Shown: one piece after another, positions 12,255 through 26,215 of the stretch
Numbering within the stretch: position 1 is the first letter of the stretch
How the letters are laid out: every line of letters begins with the position of its first letter
Assembly: GCF_011058155.1 (NCBI RefSeq)
Contig: NZ_JAALFC010000005.1
Location: 1 to 64,000 of the forward strand
Reading direction: 5' to 3'
From: Litoribacterium kuwaitense
GTDB taxonomy: Bacteria > Bacillota > Bacilli > Bacillales > DSM-28697
Length of the DNA stretch: 64,000 nucleotides
The notes under the pieces: model-generated
What the model was told of the DNA's origin: nothing
The model's database searches: none
The model's input: the letters and a program-made list of their open reading frames with translations, nothing else
Made by a program: the position numbers and the translations under genes

Positions 12255-15200
12255 ACGGAATGAGCCTCCTTCGTGTCTTTCATATCCGGCATCGACTCTG
12301 CTTGAAAGCTCATTGACTCAAGGACACGCAAAATGGCTAATGTCGTATCGAGAGAGGTTAAACAGCCGACGCCATTTTCAACGGCTTCACGGCGAATACG
12401 GAAACCGTCTCTTGCTGGTTGTTTTCCTTTGGTCAACGTATTCACGACGAAGTGTGTCTTACCGCTGCGAATGACATCAATTAACGTTTCCCCAGAGCTG
12501 CCGATTTTTTGGACGACACCGACGTCAATGCCTCTTTCTTTAAGCATGTTGGCCGTACCTTCCGTAGCAAGTACGTGAAACCCAATCTGCTGAAAACGTT
12601 GAACGAGCGGCAAGGCTTCTTCTTTATCTTTGTCAGCGACTGTGAATAAAATTGTGCCATAGGACGGGATTTCCATTCCTGAAGCGATCAAACCTTTGTA
12701 TAGTGCTTTTTCGACCGTTTGATCATGACCCATCACTTCGCCGGTTGACTTCATTTCAGGTCCTAAAGAAATGTCGACGCGACGAAGCTTCGCAAAGGAA
12801 AAAACAGGCACTTTCGTATACACACGATCGGTTGTTGGGAGCAAGCCCGTTGTGTAACCAAGCTCTTCCAATGTTTGTCCGAGAATGACTTTTGTCGCAA
12901 CGTTTGCCATCGGAACACCCGTAATCTTGCTTAAAAATGGCACCGTCCTACTCGAGCGCGGATTCAGCTCAAGCACATACACTTGCTCATGATGGATAAC
13001 AAACTGGATGTTTAACAACCCGACGATACCGAGACCGCGCGCGAGTGCAACCGTTGCCGCCTCAATGTCCTTCAAGCACTTCTCACTCAAGCTTTGTGGC
13101 GGGTAGACCGCAATCGAATCGCCACTATGAACACCCGCACGCTCGACATGCTCCATAATGCCCGGGATTGTCACTGTTTCTCCATCGGAAATCGCATCGA
13201 CTTCGATTTCTTTCCCGGTCAAATAACGGTCTATTAATACCGGATGATCACGGCTTACACGAACCGCTGTTTTCATATAACGAAGTAAATCTTCTTCTTC
13301 GTAAATAATTTCCATCGCGCGCCCACCAAGAACGTAGGACGGACGAAGCAGTAACGGATAGCCAATGAATTGAGCGACATCAACAGCTTCATCAATCGAC
13401 GTCACCGTGCGTCCTTCAGGCTGAGCGATACCAAGCTCATTCATCGCTTGTTCAAAGCGATCACGATCTTCAGCCCGATCCATATTATCAAGGGACGTTC
13501 CCAGAATTTGAACGCCTCGCTTTGCTAACCCGTCTGCTAAATGGATCGCTGTTTGCCCGCCAAACTGAACGATGACCCCTTCAGGCTGTTCCAAATTGAC
13601 AATATGCATCACGTCTTCGACGGTCAAAGGCTCGAAGTACAGTTTATCCGAAATACTGAAATCGGTCGAGACCGTTTCTGGATTATTGTTAACAATAATG
13701 GCTTCATAGCCTGCTTCTTTAATCGCATTCACACAATGAACCGTCGCATAATCAAATTCAATGCCTTGTCCGATCCGGATTGGACCTGAACCGAGCACTA
13801 AAATAGATTTACGCTCACTTGGGGCTGATTCATTCTCTTCTTCATATGTTCCATAATAGTAAGGCGTTTTCGACTCAAACTCAGCCGCGCACGTGTCTAC
13901 CATTTATAAACTGGGGAAATTCCCTCGTCCTGCCGAAGTCGTAGTACGTCCTCCTCTTGAACATCCCAAGCGCGAGCAATCGTCTCATCTGAAAAACCAA
14001 GGCGCTTCGCTTCGGTAAGAACCTCAACGTCATTTACATGATGTGAAAGTTGCAGTTGGAATGCGACAAGCTGCTCAATTTTGTGTAAGAAAAACGGATC
14101 AATCTTTGTCAACCGATGAACATCGTTGAAAGACCATTCACGTCTAAAAGCTTCCGCTAACAAGAATAACCGTTCATCATCTGCATCTACAAGGCGCTTT
14201 CGTAACTCTGAATCATTGACGTCTTGAACCTGTGCTGGAAGCAGCTCACTCACATCGGTTTCCAGGCTGCGAATCGCTTTCTGCAACGATTCTTCAAAAG
14301 AGCGCCCAATCGCCATCACTTCTCCAGTCGCTTTCATTTGCGTACCGAGCTTCCGATGCGCAGATTCAAACTTGTCGAATGGCCAGCGCGGGATTTTGCT
14401 AACAACGTAATCGAGTGCAGGTTCAAAACATGCGTATGACGTTCCAGTGACCGGATTCTTCATTTCGGCTAATGAAAGCCCAACGGCGATTTTGGCAGCA
14501 AGTTTAGCAATTGGATAGCCGGTTGCCTTAGATGCAAGCGCCGATGAACGACTGACGCGTGGGTTTACTTCAATGACATAATATTGAAAGCTGTACGGGT
14601 CAAGGGCGAGCTGGACGTTACAGCCCCCTTCAATTTCCAACGCTTGAATGATCGTTAAAGATACATTTCGTAAAAGCTGATACTCCCGATCGCTTAGTGT
14701 TTGGCTCGGTGCGACGACGAGCGAGTCACCAGTGTGAATGCCGACAGGATCAATATTTTCCATGTTACAAACGACGATGGCCTGTCCTTTGCTGTCCCTC
14801 ATGACTTCATATTCGATTTCTTTAAAACCGGCAATACTTTTTTCAATCAAGCATTGGTTCACCGGACTGTTTTTTAAGCCGCTTAACACCGTGTCAGTTA
14901 ATTCCTGCTCGGTATGACAAATGCCTCCACCTGTTCCTCCAAGTGTATAGGCTGGGCGTACGATAACAGGAAAGCCAACCCGCGTACTAAATCTTCTCGC
15001 TTCATCAAGCGTATGAATAATATCACTCTCAGGTACAGGCTGCTTTAACTCTCCCATTAGAGTTCTAAACTCCTCGCGATCCTCCGCCTGTTGGATCGCG
15101 CTCAGCTTCGTGCCGAGTATTTCAACGTTACATTCTTCAAGGACACCTGCTTCATGTAGTTCCACAGCGAGATTTAATCCTGTCTGTCCGCCAAGCGTTG

Positions 15201-15462
15201 GAAGAAGTGCATCTGGACGTTCTTTCCGGATGATCTTAGAAACGAATTCAAGTGTGAGGGGCTCAATATAAATCTCATCTGCTGTCGTCGTATCCGTCAT
15301 AATTGTCGCTGGATTAGAGTTGACGAGCACAACAGTATAGCCTTCTTCTTTTAAAGCTTGGCATGCCTGTGTCCCTGCATAATCAAATTCAGCCGCTTGC
15401 CCAATGATGATTGGTCCTGATCCAAGTACGAGTATCTTTTGAATATCTTTACGCTTTGGCAT
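12251..15462 (-). CDS. carB: Carbamoyl phosphate synthase large chain, pyrimidine-specific, frameshifted
   Basis: Makes carbamoyl phosphate from ammonia (from CarA), bicarbonate and two ATP. The N half ([20 protein letters not shown], first ATP-grasp with [10 protein letters not shown]) stops at 13897 after SPVYKW. The C half ([40 protein letters not shown], second ATP-grasp with [13 protein letters not shown]-like end KGKQPARDG) is in the next frame from 13903. Bacterial CarB reads VYK-x-VDTCAAEF across this point, and restoring one A near 13903-13906 gives 1070 residues, the family length. Splitting into two subunits as in some archaea is possible in principle but a missing base is simpler. 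AAGGAGGGG precedes the start. Confidence 0.93.
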
Positions 15463-16539
15463 GTACGAGCCCCTCCTTCTGCATTTGAATCATTTTCATA
15501 AACTTATGGAATAAGTGATTTGAATCTTCTGGGCCCGGTGAAGCCTCAGGATGATATTGCACGGAAAAAGCAGGTGCGGTTCGATGCTCCAAGCCTTCGA
15601 CCGTTCCGTCATTTAAGGCGCGATGAGTGACAACAATATCAAGACCTTCTAACGATTCCTCTGCGACGGTGTAGCCATGGTTTTGCGACGTAATGTCGAC
15701 GCGTCCTGTCGCAAGCTCCTGAACTGGGTGATTCGAGCCGCGATGACCAAATTTCATTTTGACCGTTTCTGCACCAGCTGCAAGAGCGAATAGCTGATGT
15801 CCAAGACAAATGCCGAACAACGGTACTTTTCCAATTAAGCCTTTAATCGTAGCAACGGCCTCTGGGACATTTTGTGGGTTGCCCGGACCGTTTGATAGCA
15901 TGACGCCATCGGGATGCAGCTGTAGCACTTCCTCATACGTCGTATTGTAAGGAACGACGACGACATCACAGCCTCGCGCCGTCAGTTCACGTAAAATCCC
16001 GTGCTTCATCCCATAGTCTATCAAGACGACGCGATCACCACGACCAGGTGCACTATACGGAGAGCGTGTCGATACTTGCGCGACTTGGTTGATGGGAAAA
16101 ACATCCTTCGCTAAAGAAGCAGCGACTTGATTTGCATCCTCTTCTATTGAACAAATCTTCCCTTTTAAAGTCCCGTGCTCACGAATTTGTCTCGTTAAAC
16201 GCCTCGTATCAATCCCGCTTAACCCAGGAATGCCTTTCGACTCAAGAAATTGATGGATTGGCTCTTCACTACGCCAGTTGGACGGAAACACCGCATGTTC
16301 TTTGACAATGAGTGCCCCAAGCGAAGGTGAGATTGATTCAAAGTCATCTCGATTGATCCCGTAATTGCCAATTAAAGGGTACGTTAATGTAACAATTTGC
16401 CCACAGTAAGAAGGATCAGACAAAATCTCTTGATAGCCTGTCATTCCTGTATTAAAGACGACCTCTCCATTGACATCCGTAGTTGCGCCAAACGCCTCAC
16501 CGACAAAAACAGAACCATCCTCTAACACAAGTTGTTTTT

Positions 16540-16543
<4 letters not shown>
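15449..16543 (-). CDS. carA: Carbamoyl phosphate synthase small chain
   Basis: Glutaminase subunit that supplies ammonia to CarB. The C-terminal class I amidotransferase has its nucleophile in [15 protein letters not shown] and the His/Glu pair in [12 protein letters not shown]; the N-terminal CPSase domain carries [19 protein letters not shown]. 364 residues. ATGA overlap with pyrC upstream and a 14-base overlap with carB. Confidence 0.96.
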
Positions 16544-18748
<2,205 letters not shown>

Positions 18749-18783
18749 TCATGTTCTGGTCTTTTCGTACGATTCATCTGCAC

Positions 18784-18869
18784 AAAAAAAGCCTGGCACA
18801 AAGACCAGACCGAAGTGAAGGCAAATGCCTTTTTCAGACCGTCATCCTTTGCGCGCCTCTCAGGACGTC
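18784..18869 (-). promoter_or_regulatory. PyrR-dependent attenuator between pyrP and pyrB
   Basis: The minus-strand leader has a PyrR-binding loop core GTCCTGAGAGGCG (about 18852-18866), then a terminator hairpin (18791-18810, GTCTGG...CCAGGC) and seven T (18784-18790). In Bacillus, PyrR with UMP holds the anti-antiterminator and lets the terminator form. Matches the third pyr attenuator of B. subtilis. Confidence 0.88.
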
Positions 18870-18889
18870 TTTAAAAGATGCATGTTTCA

Positions 18890-20188
18890 TTACGCTGCAG
18901 AATCATTATTTTGCGCTAGTGCTTCATCAACATTCATTGTTTTCTGCCGACCTGGCAAAACGAGGTTAAGGACAATCCCGACCAATGTCGCCAAAGCCAT
19001 ACCTGAAAGCTCGAAGCCTTGCACTCGAATGACTGCGCCACCGACACCGATCACGAGAATGACCGAAGAAATTATCAAGTTCCGTTTATCACCTAAGTCG
19101 ATATGATTGTCCACGAGCATTCGCAAGCCAGAGGCAGCAATGATTCCAAATAAGAGGATGGATGCACCGCCCATGACTGACGCTGGTATGGAGGACACAA
19201 ACGCCGCCACTTTTGCGGAAAAGCCGAACAAAATGGCTAACACCGCAGCGCCTCCTAAGACATACACAGAGAATACTCTCGTAATGGCAAGGACACCAAT
19301 GTTTTCGCCGTACGTCGTATTTGGCGGGCCGCCAAGCATTGAGGAAATCATAACCGCTAAGCCATCGCCTGCGATCGAGCGATGCAAGCCCGGTTTTTTA
19401 AGCGTATTTTGACCAGTCACCTTACTCAGTACGAGCTGATGCCCTGTATGCTCAGCGAATGTCACCATGGCGACAGGAACCATTGCCAGCGCTAAGAGCC
19501 AATTCCATGAAGGTGTGTATGTGACAAATGGGATAAAAAAGTCCGGAGCCGCGAACCAAGGCGCTTCGACGATCGGCGTCGTATCGACGAGCCCAAAGTA
19601 CAGAGCCGCACCATACCCACCAACCATTCCGAACAAGATCGGAACGAGGCTTAACACCCCTCTGAAGTACATCGCCGCAATGACACAGATGGCGAGTGTG
19701 ATAAAGGCAACAGATAAATGCGTTAAGCTATACTCTCCCCCGCCTCCGGTCATCGCATTATCGATCGCTGTCGGCGCTAAGCCAAGACCGATAACCATAA
19801 TCACTGGTCCGACAACAATCGGAGGAAGGATGGCGAATAACCATCCGGTACCAAATGCGTAGATCAGTAAGGACAAAATGCCGTAAAGTAATCCAGCCAG
19901 AAATGCGCCTAACATCGCTGTGTCTAACCCATCACCAGCAATCGCTGTCGTAAGCGGGGCAATAAAAGCAAAGGATGAGCCTAGATAGGCAGGAATTTGT
20001 CCCTTAGTTACAATAATGTACGTTAAGGTGCCGATCCCACTCGTAACGAGCGCAACTGCTGGGTCTAGCCCAGTTAAATAAGGGACGAGGACAGTCGCAC
20101 CCACCATGGCAAACAAATGCTGAAACGAAAAGATCAACCAGCGATGGAAAGGCGGACGTTCATGAATGCCATACGTCATTTGATTCAA
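18890..20188 (-). CDS. pyrP: Uracil permease
   Basis: Proton-coupled uracil importer of the NCS2 family with about 12-14 membrane segments. FSFQHLFAMVGATVLVPYLT is the conserved first segment, VTFAEHTGHQLVLSKVTGQN and NTTYGENIGVLAITRV are NCS2 signatures. The likely start is TTG at 20188, 6 bases after TAGGAGTG; the GTG at 20197 would leave no room for a ribosome site. 432 residues. Flanked on both sides by PyrR attenuators. Confidence 0.94.
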   Translation of the reverse strand: MNQMTYGIHERPPFHRWLIFSFQHLFAMVGATVLVPYLTGLDPAVALVTSGIGTLTYIIVTKGQIPAYLGSSFAFIAPLTTAIAGDGLDTAMLGAFLAGLLYGILSLLIYAFGTGWLFAILPPIVVGPVIMVIGLGLAPTAIDNAMTGGGGEYSLTHLSVAFITLAICVIAAMYFRGVLSLVPILFGMVGGYGAALYFGLVDTTPIVEAPWFAAPDFFIPFVTYTPSWNWLLALAMVPVAMVTFAEHTGHQLVLSKVTGQNTLKKPGLHRSIAGDGLAVMISSMLGGPPNTTYGENIGVLAITRVFSVYVLGGAAVLAILFGFSAKVAAFVSSIPASVMGGASILLFGIIAASGLRMLVDNHIDLGDKRNLIISSVILVIGVGGAVIRVQGFELSGMALATLVGIVLNLVLPGRQKTMNVDEALAQNNDSAA

Positions 20189-20233
20189 CTCATTCACTCC
20201 TATCTATTCAGCGTAAAAGTCGTGTTCATCCAC

Positions 20234-20340
20234 AAAAAAAGCTCCTCACTGCATATTCCAGGCAGGAGGAGCTACTTTCTCAGTCCGACGATGTCGTGCC
20301 GAGAAAGATTTCCCCCTTTTGTTGCCTCTCTGGACACCAT
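20234..20340 (-). promoter_or_regulatory. PyrR-dependent attenuator between pyrR and pyrP
   Basis: The PyrR loop core GTGTCCAGAGAGGCA lies at about 20324-20338 on the minus strand, the consensus of the family. A terminator stem AGCTCCTC/GAGGAGCT (20266-20273 and 20240-20247) is extended by CTGC/GCAG and followed by seven T (20234-20240). Confidence 0.9.
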
Positions 20341-20348
20341 TAAAAGGG

Positions 20349-20918
<570 letters not shown>

Positions 20919-20928
20919 TTAAGGGTAC

Positions 20929-21063
20929 AAAAAAGCCTTCCTATCGCTGTGACAGGAAGGCTTGCAGAACAGCTGAGAAGAAATGGAATGTCTTCAAGGA
21001 CGACGCACATTTCCCCTCAATACTGTCTGATAACCGTACCTTTCTGTGTCTCACAGGACCAGT
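20929..21063 (-). promoter_or_regulatory. PyrR-dependent attenuator in the pyr operon leader
   Basis: A PyrR-binding loop variant TGGTCCTGTGAGACACAG (about 21044-21062) is followed by a strong terminator hairpin (arms 20954-20962 and 20934-20942, AGCCTTCCT/AGGAAGGCT) and a run of six T (20929-20934). The loop has GTGAGAC where the other two sites have GAGAGG, a slightly weaker consensus. Confidence 0.85.
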
Positions 21064-21091
21064 TTAAAGGACTCTTATTCAGATATTTTTT

Positions 21092-21120
21092 AGTATACTT
21101 GACGAGGGTCTTCTCGTCAA
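21092..21120 (-). promoter_or_regulatory. Sigma-A promoter of the pyr operon
   Basis: TTGACG (21115-21120), 17 bases, TATACT (21092-21097) on the minus strand. The -35 overlaps the stop codon of rluD, and the start site would fall about 21085, just ahead of the PyrR loop. Confidence 0.85.
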
Positions 21121-22034
21121 GACGAAGAACGTAAATCATCGACAAGCTTCGCAAAAATAGGCGGTGGTGGTGCCGTCAAATGTATAGATTCATTCGTTCT
21201 CGGATGAACAAACCCTAATGTCTCCGCATGTAAGGCTTGGCCATCACAAGAAAGCGTCTTTTTATACCCATATTTCGGATCGCCTGCCACCGGATGCTGA
21301 ATGTAAGCCATGTGCACACGAATTTGGTGCGTTCGGCCCGTTTTCAAACGACATTCTACGAGCGAATACCCTGCAAATGTTTCCAGCACGGTAAAATGAG
21401 TGATTGCTTCTCGTCCACCATTCGGCACAACCGCCATTTTCTGCCGGTCGGCGCGATCCCGTCCAATTGGGGCATCGATTGTGCCGGTTTCGTGCGTAAA
21501 ATTCCCATGGACGATCGCCTTATAAGCACGGTGCACTGCCCGATTCTGTAGCTGACGAACTAACGCCTCATGGCTTACATCATTTTTGGCAACCATGAGA
21601 AGCCCTGACGTATCTTTGTCTAGCCGATGGACAATACCTGGGCGCATCATCCCGTTAATGCCTGAAAGGTCTGTGCAATGATGAAGCAGCGCATTCACTA
21701 ACGTCCCTGATGCATGCCCTGGTGCTGGATGGACTACCATCCCCGAAGGCTTATTCACGACAATCACATCTTCGTCTTCATAATATACATCTAAAGGAAT
21801 CGGCTCTGGTTCAACCTGAATATCTTCAACAGGCGGAACAGTGACGACGATGGCATCACCTGTCTGCACCTTTACCTTCGCTTCAGCACGCGTCCCGTTC
21901 ACAGTCACGTGCCCCTCTTCAATCCATCGCTGCACTTGGCTTCGTGATGTCTCTTCCAGCTGCGTTGCCACCCATTTATCTAAACGATCTTTTTTTGCTG
22001 TTTCTTCAACGGTGAACTCAAACATCTCTTCCAT
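21117..22034 (-). CDS. rluD: Ribosomal large subunit pseudouridine synthase, RluD family
   Basis: Isomerises uridines in 23S rRNA. An S4 RNA-binding domain (RLDKWVATQLEETSRSQVQR) is followed by the RsuA/RluD catalytic domain with the conserved Asp in HRLDKDTSGLLMVAKN and the motif LKTGRTHQIRVHMA. 305 residues, equivalent to YlyB of B. subtilis. The start overlaps the lspA stop (TAATG). The exact modified position cannot be told from sequence. Confidence 0.94.
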   Translation of the reverse strand: MEEMFEFTVEETAKKDRLDKWVATQLEETSRSQVQRWIEEGHVTVNGTRAEAKVKVQTGDAIVVTVPPVEDIQVEPEPIPLDVYYEDEDVIVVNKPSGMVVHPAPGHASGTLVNALLHHCTDLSGINGMMRPGIVHRLDKDTSGLLMVAKNDVSHEALVRQLQNRAVHRAYKAIVHGNFTHETGTIDAPIGRDRADRQKMAVVPNGGREAITHFTVLETFAGYSLVECRLKTGRTHQIRVHMAYIQHPVAGDPKYGYKKTLSCDGQALHAETLGFVHPRTNESIHLTAPPPPIFAKLVDDLRSSS

Positions 22035-22516
22035 TATTTGGACGCCGACCTTTCCGTAGGTTTTTCAATAAATGACTGAATGATCATACAGATGACCCCG
22101 ACGACCAATGATGCATCGGCAATATTAAAGATTGGGTAGTTGTAGTTAATGACCGGGATAACAAAGTCAAAAAAGTCGACAACTTCCTGGTGCACTAAAC
22201 GGTCGATAAAGTTACCAATCGCGCCACCTAAAATGAGGCCTAAGGCAACTCCCGCCAAGGGACGATAGCGGCCATATGTTTGCATATAGTAAATGACCGC
22301 AATGATGACGAGGACTGTGACAATATAGAAAAACGTCATTTGCCCTTGCAAAATGCCCCAAGCGGCACCTCGATTCCGATGAGAAGTAAGGTAAAAGAAC
22401 CCTTCAATCACAGGGATACTTTGCCACAAATCCATATATCGCAATACGAGCCACTTCGTCACTTGGTCAAGCACAATCATGACCACAGCAAGGATGTAAT
22501 AGCGCATACCATTCAA
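22034..22516 (-). CDS. lspA: Lipoprotein signal peptidase II
   Basis: Inner membrane aspartyl protease that removes the signal peptide of lipoproteins. Four membrane segments, with the two catalytic aspartates in GAIGNFIDRLVHQ and FNIADASLVVG. 160 residues. AAAAGGAG lies 4 bases before the ATG at 22516; a second ATG nine bases on (MRYYILAVVM) is equally plausible. It follows ileS directly; the ylyA gene found between them in B. subtilis is absent. Confidence 0.95.
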   Translation of the reverse strand: MNGMRYYILAVVMIVLDQVTKWLVLRYMDLWQSIPVIEGFFYLTSHRNRGAAWGILQGQMTFFYIVTVLVIIAVIYYMQTYGRYRPLAGVALGLILGGAIGNFIDRLVHQEVVDFFDFVIPVINYNYPIFNIADASLVVGVICMIIQSFIEKPTERSASK

Positions 22517-22548
22517 CTCCTTTTAAGTTCAAGCGTGAAAAAGCTCAT

Positions 22549-25329
22549 TTATTCAACGTCTTCAAGAACGAGGGAGTCGACGACAGTTGCACAGCGGCTG
22601 CACAAGTCTGGGTATCGCTCGTCGTTTCCTACATCTTCAGTCACGGTCCAGCACCGCTCACATCGTTCGCCTTCTTTGGCAGACACTTTAATCTTCAGAT
22701 GCTCAAACGTTCTGACGTCGTCTCCGTCTATCTCTTCTTTTATTTGAACACCTGACACGATAAGGAGTTGTCCTAAATTGTCCGTACGTAAAAGAAGGTC
22801 TTTCGCTTCGGTGGTTAAAGGAGCAATATCCACTTGGGCCTGTAATGATTTACCAATGACTTTCTCATTACGTGCTTCCTCAAGTGCCTTAAGCACCTCA
22901 TCTCTGAGTGTCATAAATGATTGCCAAAAAGTCATATCTTCTTGATGATCGCTGGCAAGCTCCGCCGTCGGCATCGAAGCTAAGTGAACGCTGTCCTCTT
23001 TTGTATCGGTTAAATGCTTCCATGCCTCGTCCATCGTATGTGGCAATAATGGCGCAAGGAGCACGAGGATGTCTTTTAATGTATCGTACATCACTGTCTG
23101 AATGGCTCGACGTCTACTGTCATCTGCTTTTTCAATGTATAGAACATCTTTCGCAAAATCTAAGTAGAACGCGCTTAAGTCATTCGTGCAAAAATGGTGA
23201 ACGGTTTGAATCACTGTGGAGAAATCGTAACGCTCGTATGCATCTCTAACTTCTTGAATAACGTGCTGACGCTTAAAGTGAATAAAACGATCAACGCTCG
23301 TCAAATCAGCAAAAGTTACGCGATTATCCGCAGGCGAAAAATCAGCGATATTTCCGAGAAGGAAGCGAACAGTATTACGAATTTTACGGTAAGCTTCAGC
23401 GACTTGCTTTAAAATGTCTTGGGAAACGCGCACGTCCGCTTGATAGTCTGACGATGCCACCCAAAGACGCAAAATATCAACACCGAGCTCCTTCGCCACA
23501 TCTTGAGGAGCAACAACGTTCCCTAACGACTTACTCATTTTCCGACCGTCGCCATCGAGCGCGAACCCATGAGAGATAATTGTTTTATAAGGCGCTTTCC
23601 CTGTGACTGCAACAGCGGTGGACAAAGAACTGTTAAACCAGCCACGATATTGATCGCTCCCTTCCAAGTAGACATCAGCTGGGCGCACGAGCTCATCTCG
23701 CTGCTCCAGTACGGCGTGATGTGAAGATCCAGAATCAAACCAAACGTCCATAATGTCTTTTTCGCGAGTAAACTGACCATTCGGACTGTGCTCTGATACA
23801 AAACCCTCAGGGAGAAGGTCTTTCGTATCCCACTCAAACCAAATGTTCGAGCCATGCTCACGGAATAACTCAGCGACATGAGTAATTGTTTGATCCGTAA
23901 TGATCGGCTCCAAATTCTCACCATAAAACACAGGGATCGGCACACCCCAAGCACGCTGTCGCGAAATACACCAGTCTTCGCGATCACGGACCATATTGCG
24001 CAGTCTCGTCTCACCCCAGGCCGGATACCATTCGACTTCCTCGATGTTTTTCAGCATATCAGCACGGAAATCTTTAATCGAAGCAAACCATTGCGGTGTC
24101 GCCCGGTAAATCACTGGCTTTTTCGTACGCCAGTCGTGAGCATATGAGTGAGTAATAAATGACAAGTGTAAAAGCGCACCGTTTTCTTTTAAAAGCTCAG
24201 TAATGGCTGGGTTCGCCGCATCATAAAACTGACCTTCGAATCCTGATGCTTCCTCCGTAAAATAACCGCGTTCATTAACAGGCGACAAAATCTCAAGACC
24301 ATACGTTTTTCCAATATGAAAATCTTCTTCACCATGTCCAGGCGCTGTATGAACACAGCCTGTCCCTGCGTCGGTCGTCACATGATCGCCAAGCATGACA
24401 AGCGACGTACGATCATAAAATGGATGCTGTGCAGTAATGTATTCTAACTCACGACCTTTGATCGTCCGTAGCACACGTGCTTCTTTCCATTCAAGAATGT
24501 CTTTTAAAGCCCCAAGGCGTTCTTCAGCGACAACAAGCTTGCGCCCTGCCTCCTCCACGACGGCATAGTCAAGATCACGGTGAACAGAAATGCCGAGGTT
24601 TGCCGGAAGGGTCCACGGTGTCGTCGTCCAAATCACCAGTTCTTCATCGGCTTGTAGAACACCTTTGCCATCCTCCACTTTAAATGCAACGTAAATAGAT
24701 GGCGAGCGCTTGTCTTTATATTCAATTTCCGCTTCCGCCAGCGCTGATTCAGACGATGGTGACCAATAGACAGCCTTTAAATCCTTGTAAATGTAGCCTT
24801 TTTTAGCCATCTCACCAAACAGTTCAATTTGCGCCGCTTCATACGATTTATGCAATGTTATATAAGGATTGTCCCAATCAGCCTGAACACCGAGGCGCTT
24901 AAATTGCTCACGTTGACGATCGACTTGCTTCAATGCGTATTCTTCACATTTAGCACGAAATTCAGCAACGGATAGTTTTTTCCGATTAACTTTTTTCGTT
25001 TTCGTTAATGCAGTTTCGATTGGCAGACCGTGCGTATCCCAACCAGGGACGTACGGCGTATGATACCCGCTTAATGATTTATAACGAAGAATAAAATCTT
25101 TTAAAATTTTATTCATCGCATGACCGAGATGCAAATCCCCATTCGCATAGGGTGGGCCATCATGCAATATAAAAAGGGGGTTGTCCTTCGTCTGCTCCAT
25201 AAGCCTTTCGTAGAGCTTCGTCTCCTCCCATTCTTGTTGAATGGTTGGCTCACGATGAGGCAAATTCGCCTTCATCGGAAAAGCGGTTTTTGGCATTAGC
25301 AAAGTTTTTTTATAATTCACGTTTCTCAT
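22549..25329 (-). CDS. ileS: Isoleucyl-tRNA synthetase
   Basis: Charges tRNA-Ile. Class I synthetase with HIGH-type motif [15 protein letters not shown], editing domain ([12 protein letters not shown]), [10 protein letters not shown] and a C-terminal zinc ribbon (CERCWTVTE ... CSRCATVV). ATG at 25329 ([19 protein letters not shown]) matches the Bacillus start and has AGGAG 7 bases upstream; the product is 926 residues. Bacterial (mupirocin-sensitive) architecture. Expression is controlled by the T-box upstream. Confidence 0.97.
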   Translation of the reverse strand: MRNVNYKKTLLMPKTAFPMKANLPHREPTIQQEWEETKLYERLMEQTKDNPLFILHDGPPYANGDLHLGHAMNKILKDFILRYKSLSGYHTPYVPGWDTHGLPIETALTKTKKVNRKKLSVAEFRAKCEEYALKQVDRQREQFKRLGVQADWDNPYITLHKSYEAAQIELFGEMAKKGYIYKDLKAVYWSPSSESALAEAEIEYKDKRSPSIYVAFKVEDGKGVLQADEELVIWTTTPWTLPANLGISVHRDLDYAVVEEAGRKLVVAEERLGALKDILEWKEARVLRTIKGRELEYITAQHPFYDRTSLVMLGDHVTTDAGTGCVHTAPGHGEEDFHIGKTYGLEILSPVNERGYFTEEASGFEGQFYDAANPAITELLKENGALLHLSFITHSYAHDWRTKKPVIYRATPQWFASIKDFRADMLKNIEEVEWYPAWGETRLRNMVRDREDWCISRQRAWGVPIPVFYGENLEPIITDQTITHVAELFREHGSNIWFEWDTKDLLPEGFVSEHSPNGQFTREKDIMDVWFDSGSSHHAVLEQRDELVRPADVYLEGSDQYRGWFNSSLSTAVAVTGKAPYKTIISHGFALDGDGRKMSKSLGNVVAPQDVAKELGVDILRLWVASSDYQADVRVSQDILKQVAEAYRKIRNTVRFLLGNIADFSPADNRVTFADLTSVDRFIHFKRQHVIQEVRDAYERYDFSTVIQTVHHFCTNDLSAFYLDFAKDVLYIEKADDSRRRAIQTVMYDTLKDILVLLAPLLPHTMDEAWKHLTDTKEDSVHLASMPTAELASDHQEDMTFWQSFMTLRDEVLKALEEARNEKVIGKSLQAQVDIAPLTTEAKDLLLRTDNLGQLLIVSGVQIKEEIDGDDVRTFEHLKIKVSAKEGERCERCWTVTEDVGNDERYPDLCSRCATVVDSLVLEDVE

Positions 25330-25369
25330 CCTTTCGCTCCTAATTAGCATAACCAAACCATCTCAAAGC

Positions 25370-25407
25370 AAAAAACCTCCCCATCCCTAACTAGGGACGA
25401 GAAGGTT
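25370..25407 (-). terminator. T-box terminator upstream of ileS
   Basis: Minus-strand hairpin AACCTTCTCGTCCCTA ... TAGGGATGGGGAGGTT followed by T. It overlaps the T-box antiterminator sequence, so only one of the two forms. Confidence 0.85.
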
Positions 25408-25663
25408 CCCGCGGTACCACCCTGCTCCTTTTTGCAAAACGCACAAAAAGTACTCGTTGCCTTTAACGCCGGCCTGCGTTCTCTTTTACTCGTATGTCCT
25501 TACATTCAAAGAGAATACTCCAAGGGGATGCTCCTGCCAGCAACGATGCACGGCTTTCACCAATACCGGGCTCTCTGTGAATCCATCACTAAACAAGCGT
25601 GTCCTTGTCAACGCATTCTAGTTATTCTCTATTATGTTCATGCTTTTATCTTCCCATTACAGT
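25404..25663 (-). promoter_or_regulatory. T-box riboswitch of ileS
   Basis: The T-box signature AGGGTGGTACCGCGGG is at 25404-25423. Upstream, the base of stem I can be formed by AGAGAATA (25623-25630) with TATTCTCT (25510-25517), and GGTGAAAGCC is a typical stem I apical element. Inside the clamp an ATC at 25527-25529 is a candidate isoleucine specifier. Uncharged tRNA-Ile would favour the antiterminator and expression. Confidence 0.9.
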
Positions 25664-25669
25664 GAACAT

Positions 25670-25698
25670 ATTATATGTAATTACAGAGAAAAAAGCAA
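25670..25698 (-). promoter_or_regulatory. Sigma-A promoter of ileS
   Basis: TTGCTT (25693-25698), 17 bases, TATAAT (25670-25675). Start expected near 25663, giving a leader of about 330 bases that holds the T-box. Confidence 0.8.
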
Positions 25699-25711
25699 CG
25701 ATAGCGCCAAT

Positions 25712-26215
25712 CTATGAACGGCGCGCAAGTAGCTCTTCTTCTTCTTCATCGATCGGCTCCATCAAACGGTCCCAGTCTTCATTATCAATGAGGTCCATTT
25801 GCGCCTCAAGCAGCATACGAAAACGCGTGCGATACACGTTTGCCTGCTTTTTCAATTCCTCAATATCCATTGTAATTCTTCGAGACTTTTCAAGGCTTTC
25901 ATTAATAATCCGATCGGCATTCTTCTCTGCTTCTTTGATGATGAGACGGCTTTCTTTTTCTGCATTTCTCTTCACGTCATCCGCCGTTTCTTGGGCAACA
26001 AGGATCGACTTGTTTAACGTCTCTTCTATATTAGAAAAATGCTTTAAACGCTCGGTCAACTCATCAACTTTTTGCTCCAGTGATTTCTTTTCCCGTATGA
26101 CGAGCTCAAAGTCTTTAATGATCTGATCCAAAAACTCGTTGACCTCGTCCTCATCATATCCTCGCATGCGCCGGCTAAATTCTTTGTTGTGTATATCCAA
26201 TGGCGTTAAAGACAA
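25712..26215 (-). CDS. divIVA: Cell division / polar scaffold protein DivIVA
   Basis: Coiled-coil protein that senses negative membrane curvature at septa and poles and recruits MinJ and RacA. The membrane-binding head LTPLDIHNKEFSRRMRGYDE is followed by DEVNEFLDQIIKDFELVI and long coiled coils (about residues 30-140). TTG at 26215 fits best: GGGGAGGTG lies 6 bases upstream and the resulting MSLTPLDIHNK matches the family. 167 residues. Confidence 0.95.
   Translation of the reverse strand: MSLTPLDIHNKEFSRRMRGYDEDEVNEFLDQIIKDFELVIREKKSLEQKVDELTERLKHFSNIEETLNKSILVAQETADDVKRNAEKESRLIIKEAEKNADRIINESLEKSRRITMDIEELKKQANVYRTRFRMLLEAQMDLIDNEDWDRLMEPIDEEEEELLARRS

Noticed and set aside
13897-13903. 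carB read as two real genes
   Set aside because: No ribosome binding site precedes the second ATG, the summed length equals normal CarB and one base restores the conserved VYK-x-VDTCAAEF junction.
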